NCBI GenBank assembly: GCA_900764725.1
Contig: CAAFPB010000332.1
Location: 1 to 11,407, forward strand
Direction: 5' to 3'
Origin: an uncultured Catenibacterium sp.
GTDB lineage: Bacteria > Bacillota_I > Bacilli_A > Erysipelotrichales > Coprobacillaceae
Length of the DNA: 11,407 nt
Position 1 is the stretch's first letter, and every line of letters starts with the position of its first letter. This document shows positions 6,419 through 11,407 of the stretch, in pieces. Under the pieces are notes generated by a model, which made no database searches, had not been told where the DNA came from, and saw only the letters and a list, made by a program, of their open reading frames with translations. The translations under genes were made by a program, and so were the position numbers.

Positions 6419-7202
6419 ATTGAATGATTTTTCTAGGACATTTCTCTACACATGCCCCGCAATTTGTACATTTAGAATAATCTATATGGGCTAAGAAATC
6501 ATCGACAGTAATAGCTCCATTTGGACATACTTTAGTACATAAGCGACAGCCAATACAACCTGATTGACAGCTTTTAGTGACAACTGGTCCCTTATCATGA
6601 GAATTACATTGTACATGATGCATAGAATCATAAGGTACCATTTCAATCAGATGATTAGGACATGCTTCCATACATTTCTGGCATCCACGACATTTTTCTT
6701 TATCTACAACAGCCACACCATCTACGATATGAATTGCATCAAACTGACAAGCCTGTACACAGCTTCCTAAGCCAATACAGCCTGAAGCACACATCTTACC
6801 ACCTTTACCAGGTACTAATGCAGCACTGAGACAATCCTTGATACCTGAATAATCAGATACAGGTGTGACTTTGTCACATGTGCCTTTACATTTCACAAAG
6901 GCAGTATAACGTGTACTTGCCTGTGCTTCCTGTCCTAAAATAGAAGCAATCTTTGCGCCTACTTCATTGCCTCCTACTGGACATTGATTAGTAGGTGCTT
7001 CTCCTAAAGAAACAGCATGTGCTAAACCATCACATCCTGGATAACCGCAGGCTCCACAGTTATTACCTGGAAGAACAGATCTGATTTTCTGTTCTTTTTC
7101 ATCTACAACAACCTTAAACTTCTCACTCGCAATACCAAGAACTATTCCAATAAATAGCCCAATCACACCAACAAGGAGAGTCGCAATCATAATAGACTTC
7201 AT
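6417..7202 (-). CDS. rnfB: Rnf complex subunit B, ferredoxin-type iron-sulfur protein
   Basis: RnfB is the subunit thought to accept electrons from reduced ferredoxin on the cytosolic face. It has one N-terminal membrane helix (about residues 4-25). A [4Fe-4S] domain follows with Cys49, 52, 57 and 74 (N-N-C-G-A-C-G-Y-P-G-C). Four ferredoxin-like cysteine groups come next: Cys138/142/148/152, Cys171/174/177/181, Cys216/219/222/226 and Cys245/248/251/255. That makes about five clusters, in a protein of 261 residues, longer than the proteobacterial RsxB as in other Firmicutes. Extra cysteines lie at 105, 109, 124, 199 and 212. The frame opens at 7208, but AAAGGAGGA (7211-7219) is only 3 nt from that ATG. 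The ATG at 7202, 9 nt away, is preferred. It is the last gene of the rnfCDGEAB operon, and its ribosome binding site overlaps the rnfA stop. Confidence 0.95.
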   Translation of the reverse strand: MKSIMIATLLVGVIGLFIGIVLGIASEKFKVVVDEKEQKIRSVLPGNNCGACGYPGCDGLAHAVSLGEAPTNQCPVGGNEVGAKIASILGQEAQASTRYTAFVKCKGTCDKVTPVSDYSGIKDCLSAALVPGKGGKMCASGCIGLGSCVQACQFDAIHIVDGVAVVDKEKCRGCQKCMEACPNHLIEMVPYDSMHHVQCNSHDKGPVVTKSCQSGCIGCRLCTKVCPNGAITVDDFLAHIDYSKCTNCGACVEKCPRKIIQ

Positions 7203-7217
7203 ACTCATTCTCCTCCT

Positions 7218-7790
7218 TTAAATCAAACCTGAAAAGCCAATAAAAGCAATAGCCATCAAACCTGCAGTAATTAAAACAATAGGAGACCCTTTAAAGCTAT
7301 GAGGAATATCATTGTCTTCTATTCTTTCTCTAATTCCAGCAAGAATAATAATAGAAATAGTAAAACCGACTGCTGTACCAAAACCAGCTACAACACTTGT
7401 AATAAAATCATAATGATTCTGTACATTTGTGAGAGCTACACCAAGTACGGCACAGTTTGTTGTGATCAGTGGTAAGTACACACCTAATGACTGATACAGC
7501 CCTTGTGAATACTTCTTTAAAAATAATTCTACTAGTTGGACAAGTGCTGCAATAATAAGAATAAACGCAATTGTTTCTAGATATTCTACATGGAATTTCA
7601 CTAATAATCGATAAAGAAGTGAAGTAACAGCTGAGGCAATCGTGATAACGAATATAACAGCACCACCCATACCTGCCGCTGTTTCTATTTTCTTAGAAAC
7701 ACCCAAGAATGGACATAAGCCTAAGAATTGAGATAAGACAACATTATTGACTAAAGAGACACTAATTAAAGTTAAAAGTAATGTTTTCAT
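7218..7790 (-). CDS. rnfA: Rnf complex membrane subunit A
   Basis: RnfA is a 190-residue integral membrane protein with about six helices. It pairs with RnfE in an inverted arrangement in the core of the ion pump. Visible motifs are N-N-V-V-L-S-Q-F-L-G-L-C-P-F-L-G (residues 15-30) and L-I-T-T-N-C-A-V-L-G (108-117). Cys26 and Cys113 correspond to the residues that, with two of RnfE, hold an iron centre within the membrane in Rnf/Nqr structures. A third motif is G-F-T-I-S-I-I-I-L-A-G-I-R-E-R. The length is normal for the family. Its ATG shares one base with the rnfE stop (TAATG), which indicates coupled translation. GAAGGAGG (7801-7808) lies 10 nt upstream. Confidence 0.96.
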   Translation of the reverse strand: MKTLLLTLISVSLVNNVVLSQFLGLCPFLGVSKKIETAAGMGGAVIFVITIASAVTSLLYRLLVKFHVEYLETIAFILIIAALVQLVELFLKKYSQGLYQSLGVYLPLITTNCAVLGVALTNVQNHYDFITSVVAGFGTAVGFTISIIILAGIRERIEDNDIPHSFKGSPIVLITAGLMAIAFIGFSGLI

Positions 7791-8485
7791 TATTTTTGCG
7801 CCTCCTTCTTATATTCTTCAAAACAAGTAATACCATGACAATGTGTGCAGTCTCCACCACATTCTAATGCAGAAAAATGTTCAATGTTTGTTGCACTAGG
7901 TAGTTTTAATTTATTTTGTATTGCGGTTAACATGGATAGGACAAAGAATGCCCCTGGAGCCATAATAAAGATAGAAATAAGTTCATAGGCTTTTGGCATG
8001 ATTGTATAACCAAAAGCAGTGCCAGCACCTAATAATTCTCTTACTAATCCAATACAAGTAAGAGCTAATGTAAAACCTAAACCCATACCTACACCATCTA
8101 ATATAGAAAGAATAGGATTATTCTTAGATGCAAATGCTTCTGCACGTCCTAAAATAATACAGTTAACGACAATAAGAGGAATATAGATTCCTAATGTATC
8201 ATATAGAGATGGAAGATTGGCCTGTAATAGGAGCTGTACAACAGTTACTAGTGTTGCGACGATAACGATATACGCAGGAATTCTGACACGTTCAGGAATA
8301 ATCTTACGTAATGCAGAAATGACAAAGTTGCTCATAATAAGTACAGCCATTGTAGTAAGTCCCATACCCATCCCACTGATGGCAGAAGTAGTTACTGCAA
8401 GAGTTGGACACATACCTAACATTAGGACAAATGTAGGATTTTCTTTAAAGATGCCATTATAGACTGGCTTGATATATTTATTCAT
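7790..8485 (-). CDS. rnfE: Rnf complex membrane subunit E, with a cysteine-rich tail
   Basis: RnfE is the homologous partner of RnfA, with about six membrane helices. It shows E-N-P-T-F-V-L-M-L-G-M-C-P-T-L-A-V (Cys26), I-P-L-I-V-V-N-C-I-I-L-G-R (Cys109) and L-V-R-E-L-L-G. Cys26 and Cys109 should complete the intramembrane iron site with RnfA. The soluble C-terminal tail carries C-G-G-D-C-T-H-C-H-G-I-T-C (Cys209, 213, 216, 221), a spacing that could bind a metal or cluster and is not part of the core fold. The longest frame starts at 8494, but the purine-rich ribosome binding site AAAGGGG (8495-8501) touches that ATG. The ATG at 8485 has 9-nt spacing and gives the usual M-N-K-Y-I-K-P start, for 231 residues. 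It overlaps the rnfG end by 8 nt. Confidence 0.95.
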   Translation of the reverse strand: MNKYIKPVYNGIFKENPTFVLMLGMCPTLAVTTSAISGMGMGLTTMAVLIMSNFVISALRKIIPERVRIPAYIVIVATLVTVVQLLLQANLPSLYDTLGIYIPLIVVNCIILGRAEAFASKNNPILSILDGVGMGLGFTLALTCIGLVRELLGAGTAFGYTIMPKAYELISIFIMAPGAFFVLSMLTAIQNKLKLPSATNIEHFSALECGGDCTHCHGITCFEEYKKEAQK

Positions 8486-9098
8486 TTTGTCCATCCCCTT
8501 TCAACAGATCATAGAAATCAAGTGCTCCATTGACACCATTTGTGACAGCTTTAGAAGTAATAGTCGCACTAGAAAGAGAATCAATTTCATTATCCTTCTC
8601 TTTACCTGTTTTAGTCACGACAAATGAATCCACCTTCTTATTCAAATATTGTGATCTAAATGATTCATTCTTTGCATTCATTCCAAGTCCTACTGTTTCA
8701 TTAATAGATAAGATTTCTACACCTTTGATTTGCTTATTTAAATCAATTCCAATAATAAGTTCTATTTCACCACCAAAACCATCTTTATCAGTGACTTGAA
8801 TCACATAACCTTGTAGTTTATTATCTTTATAAGCCCCTAAAGCATTGGTGATTTCAATACCATTTTTACCATGATCTTTTGTAAGAAATTTAGGACTCTG
8901 TTTAATAAGTTTGCTGTAATCTGCCTTGAAATCATCCGCTTCACTCATAACCTCTTTATACGCAAGAAGTTTTATTTCTTCTTGTTTTGCGGCTATTTTA
9001 TCTTTTGTAGAATTATAAACAAAACCAAGGAGACAGCCAGATACAATAGTAATAATAAATAAGATGCATGTATCCTTGATAATTCTCTTTATATTCAT
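8478..9098 (-). CDS. rnfG: Rnf complex subunit G, covalent-FMN protein
   Basis: RnfG is an electron-transfer subunit anchored by one N-terminal helix (about residues 11-28) with its FMN-binding domain outside the cytosol. The domain shows G-F-G-G-E-I-E-L-I-I-G-I then I-N-E-T-V-G-L-G-M, a variant of the common E-T-P-G-L-G. The flavinylation motif is D-S-L-S-S-A-T-I-T-S, in which Thr179 is the predicted site of ApbE-mediated FMN attachment. At 206 residues the length is typical. Its ATG overlaps the rnfD stop by 4 nt (ATGA). The ribosome binding site is only AAGGCGGT (9105-9112), so translation probably depends on ribosomes finishing rnfD. Confidence 0.96.
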   Translation of the reverse strand: MNIKRIIKDTCILFIITIVSGCLLGFVYNSTKDKIAAKQEEIKLLAYKEVMSEADDFKADYSKLIKQSPKFLTKDHGKNGIEITNALGAYKDNKLQGYVIQVTDKDGFGGEIELIIGIDLNKQIKGVEILSINETVGLGMNAKNESFRSQYLNKKVDSFVVTKTGKEKDNEIDSLSSATITSKAVTNGVNGALDFYDLLKGDGQNE

Positions 9099-10024
9099 GA
9101 TATCACCGCCTTCTTTGTTTTATAGAGGAGTGTATATTTCTCAATAAGAGGTACAACGAGATTACCTAAAATAATTGCATAAGAGACACCTTCTGTAGTT
9201 GTCCCAAAGAATCTAAATAAACCAGTGAGTATGCCTATTAAAATGCCAAAGACAATTTGTCCTTCAAAATTAATAGGTGTTGTCACATAGTCAGTTGCCA
9301 TAAAGAAACAGCCAAGCATTAAGCCTCCACCACATAACTGGCAGGCTAGATAATAGAAATCAAAATGGAATGGTGAAAAAATAAGAGTAAATAGTGAGAA
9401 AGAAAGAAGATAAGCCACTGGTATAGTTGGTTTAATGACTCTATTTACTAACATATAAGCGCCACCTATTAAAATCATGAGTGTTGATGTTTCACCAATA
9501 GTCCCTGCTGTTGTACCGATAAATAAACGGAACAGATCATAATGAGATCTTGTTTCAAGAATTGCGAGCGGAGTTGCAGTAGTGACACCATCAAAGACGA
9601 AATTTGTCATTCGTCCAGTAAATGAAATAAGTAAGAAACAGCGTGCTGCCAAGGCAGGATTCATAAAGTTCTGTCCTATTCCTCCATATAACTGTTTCAC
9701 AATAATAATCGCAAATAGAGCGCCTAAGACTGGTATCCATAAAGGAACAGTTGATGGAAGGTTTAATGCAAGAATGAGACCTGTCACAATGGCTGAACAG
9801 TCTTTAATAGTGATAGGCTTTTTCATGAAATATTCAAATAAATATTCAGACAATACACAAGTAAGCACTGATACAACGACAATAAGTGCTGCATTTAACT
9901 TGAATTGATAAATACCATAGAGTGTTGCAGGCATCAATGCGATAATGACATCAATCATAATACGTGTTGTATCTGTTTTATCACGTACATGAGGTGATGA
10001 TGATGTATGTAATAGTTTATTCAT
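9095..10024 (-). CDS. rnfD: Rnf complex membrane subunit D, covalent-FMN protein
   Basis: RnfD is a 309-residue membrane protein of about nine to ten helices, related to NqrB. It opens with S-S-S-P-H-V-R-D-K-T-D-T-T-R-I-M, the usual cytosolic start, then D-V-I-I-A-L-M-P-A. The core segments are Y-G-G-I-G-Q-N-F-M-N-P-A-L-A-A-R (113-128) and the flavinylation site D-G-V-T-T-A-T-P (145-152), where Thr151 should carry FMN. A-T-D-Y-V-T-T-P-I lies in the C-terminal half. These features match flavin-bearing RnfD of normal length. The start has TAGGGG (10031-10036), 6 nt upstream, overlapping the end of rnfC. Confidence 0.96.
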   Translation of the reverse strand: MNKLLHTSSSPHVRDKTDTTRIMIDVIIALMPATLYGIYQFKLNAALIVVVSVLTCVLSEYLFEYFMKKPITIKDCSAIVTGLILALNLPSTVPLWIPVLGALFAIIIVKQLYGGIGQNFMNPALAARCFLLISFTGRMTNFVFDGVTTATPLAILETRSHYDLFRLFIGTTAGTIGETSTLMILIGGAYMLVNRVIKPTIPVAYLLSFSLFTLIFSPFHFDFYYLACQLCGGGLMLGCFFMATDYVTTPINFEGQIVFGILIGILTGLFRFFGTTTEGVSYAIILGNLVVPLIEKYTLLYKTKKAVIS

Positions 10025-10033
10025 AACATTCCC

Positions 10034-11344
10034 CTACTTTCTTTTAAGAGATGCCACAGTTGATTTACATTTTCTAATAGCCTGTGTCATATTTCTTTTT
10101 GCAGGACATACATAACTGCAGCATCCACATTCTATACATTCCATACCATTTAGCTGTATGAATGTATTGATATCATTCTTCAAAGAAGCTTGATTTAGCT
10201 TTTGAGGAATGAGATGACTGGGACAGGCATCTATACAACGTCCACATCTAATACATGCTGTAGGCGCATTTACTGCCACTTCATCATGAGTAAAAGCAAG
10301 AATAGAACTGCTTGTCTTCACGGCAGGAATATGAAGAGAAATAAGTGAAACACCCATCATTGGACCTCCACTGATGATTTTCTCTACATTCTCTTTAAAA
10401 CCACCACGTGAATCAATAATAAACTGGAAATCAGTTCCTACAGGCACTTCTATATTAGAATGTTCATTTACTCCATCTCCTGTTAAAGTCATGACTGTAG
10501 AAATTAAAGGACGATCACACTTAATCGCATCTCTAATTGCCAGAACGGTGGCTACATTATCAACAATACAGCCGACATCTAAAGGAAGCATCTTTGAATT
10601 AAGTCTTCTTCCAGTTAATGCTTCTATCAACATTCTTTCTCCACCTTGTGGATATTTTGTCTTTAATACTTTGACAGTGATTCTTTCTTCTTGCTCACAT
10701 AACTTTTCTAGTCTATGAATCGCTTCTTTCTTATTATCTTCGATTCCGATATAACCAACAGCATGAGGATAAAGCGTTAGCATGATGTTCAATCCTTCAA
10801 TGAGTTCTTTAGATCTTTCAAGCATCAAACGATAGTCAGATGTAAGATAAGGCTCACATTCAGCACCATTCACAATAACGTACTCTATTTTTTCTGGTTC
10901 TTTTACATTAAGCTTTACATGTGTTGGGAACCCTGCTCCACCTAGACCAACAATACCTGCTTCTTTCACTTTTTCTATCTTTTCTTCAAAAGTAAGAGCA
11001 TCAATATTATTTTCATGTTCTATGTAATCTGATGTATAGTTTCCATCATTTTCTACAACAACTGCATCTTGATAGTTACCTGACGCATCCTGTCTCTTTT
11101 CAATACGTTTCACTACTCCTGAAACAGAAGAAATAATATTTGCGGATACATAACCGCTAGCCTTCGCAATAAGTGTACCTACATGCACTTCATCTTTTAC
11201 TTTAACTACAGGAATACTAGGTGCACCAATATGTTGTTTCATTAAAAAAACAACCTCCTGGCTGGCTTCTAATTTTTCTATTTGTTTATCTTTTGTATAC
11301 TCTTTTCCATCATAGGGATGGACGCCACCTCTAAAAGTAATCAT
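10034..11344 (-). CDS. rnfC: Rnf complex subunit C, NAD(H)/FMN and iron-sulfur protein
   Basis: RnfC is the peripheral cytosolic subunit where electrons are passed to NAD+. The N-terminal region (residues 1-75) begins T-F-R-G-G-V-H-P and forms a sandwich-hybrid domain. The nucleotide/FMN region has G-L-G-G-A-G-F-P-T (133-141), N-G-A-E-C-E-P-Y (159-166) and Y-P-Q-G-G-E-R (231-237), shared with NuoF-type proteins. Two [4Fe-4S] motifs close the protein: Cys364/367/370/374 and Cys403/406/409/413. At 436 residues it matches the short Firmicutes form, without the long repetitive tail of proteobacterial RnfC. AAAGGAGA (11353-11360) lies about 8 nt before the ATG. It is the first gene of the operon C-D-G-E-A-B; all junctions downstream are gaps of 15 nt or less or are overlaps. 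Confidence 0.97.
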   Translation of the reverse strand: MITFRGGVHPYDGKEYTKDKQIEKLEASQEVVFLMKQHIGAPSIPVVKVKDEVHVGTLIAKASGYVSANIISSVSGVVKRIEKRQDASGNYQDAVVVENDGNYTSDYIEHENNIDALTFEEKIEKVKEAGIVGLGGAGFPTHVKLNVKEPEKIEYVIVNGAECEPYLTSDYRLMLERSKELIEGLNIMLTLYPHAVGYIGIEDNKKEAIHRLEKLCEQEERITVKVLKTKYPQGGERMLIEALTGRRLNSKMLPLDVGCIVDNVATVLAIRDAIKCDRPLISTVMTLTGDGVNEHSNIEVPVGTDFQFIIDSRGGFKENVEKIISGGPMMGVSLISLHIPAVKTSSSILAFTHDEVAVNAPTACIRCGRCIDACPSHLIPQKLNQASLKNDINTFIQLNGMECIECGCCSYVCPAKRNMTQAIRKCKSTVASLKRK

Positions 11345-11366
11345 ATCCTAAATCTCCTTTAATACT

Positions 11367-11395
11367 ATTGTAGGACGATATGAGACAAAATGAAA
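11367..11395 (-). promoter_or_regulatory. Weak candidate promoter of the rnf operon
   Basis: On the minus strand TACAAT (11367-11372) is a fair -10 box. At a 17-nt spacing the -35 is the poor TTTCAT (11390-11395). TTGTCT (11383-11388) is a better hexamer but only 10 nt away. Transcription from here would start near 11360, at the edge of the ribosome binding site. The true promoter may lie beyond the window, since only 63 bases upstream of rnfC are present. Confidence 0.25.
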
Positions 11396-11407
11396 GCCTT
11401 TACATTA

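Noticed and set aside
9582-9908. 108-codon plus-strand open frame inside rnfD
   Set aside because: Antisense shadow of a conserved gene with no recognisable domain; the same holds for the frames at 6564-6770, 8217-8462, 8530-8799, 8871-9062 and 10374-10718.
1-11407. tRNA, rRNA, riboswitch, CRISPR array, insertion sequence or attachment site
   Set aside because: Intergenic gaps are all under about 115 bp and explained by promoters, ribosome binding sites and terminators; no spaced repeats, cloverleaf-like stretch or transposase was seen by eye.

Overview
The window is a gene-dense, AT-rich stretch of chromosome from a low-GC Gram-positive anaerobe. Strong AAGGAGG-type ribosome binding sites, an Rnf complex, a class C69 dipeptidase and a DUF3991/Toprim-like gene all fit Firmicutes. 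The style of the sequence suggests the Erysipelotrichia/Coprobacillaceae side, but that placement is inference without any database search. Intergenic gaps are short (the longest is about 115 bp). I see no RNA gene, CRISPR array, insertion sequence or gene remnant.

Layout, left to right. (1) At 1-25 only the first eight codons of a leftward gene are present. A roughly 115-bp divergent control region follows, with a 12-bp perfect palindrome. (2) 140-1600 (+) is a cytosolic C69 (PepD-type) dipeptidase, ending at a hairpin shared with the convergent gene. (3) 1624-3029 (-) is a probable two-gene unit: a Toprim/DUF3991-like protein followed by a LURP-one/YxjI-like protein, neither with an obvious function here. 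(4) 3106-4464 (-) is a sodium:neurotransmitter-symporter (NSS) family amino-acid transporter with its own terminator. (5) 4542-5388 (-) holds two overlapping small membrane-protein genes, a NusG-domain-II protein and a Gx-transporter (PF07456-like) protein. They are divergent, across only 37 bp, from (6) the lipoprotein flavin transferase apbE at 5426-6394 (+). (7) 6417-11344 (-) is a complete rnfCDGEAB operon, convergent with apbE and sharing its terminator.

The right-hand 7 kb reads as one functional neighbourhood. Rnf couples ferredoxin oxidation and NAD+ reduction to Na+ or H+ export. ApbE attaches FMN to threonines in RnfD (T151) and RnfG (T179), and both target motifs are intact. The NusG-II and Gx proteins are frequent but poorly understood companions of ApbE/Rnf loci. 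The NSS transporter could spend the ion gradient Rnf makes, and the dipeptidase could supply amino acids from peptides, but both links are inference from proximity.

Several starts were moved from the longest reading frame to the codon with a properly spaced ribosome binding site (LURP-one protein, NusG-II, ApbE, RnfB, RnfE). I found no clearly undescribed multi-gene system. The least explained parts are the NusG-II/Gx pair, the Toprim/LURP-one pair, and a four-cysteine tail on RnfE.
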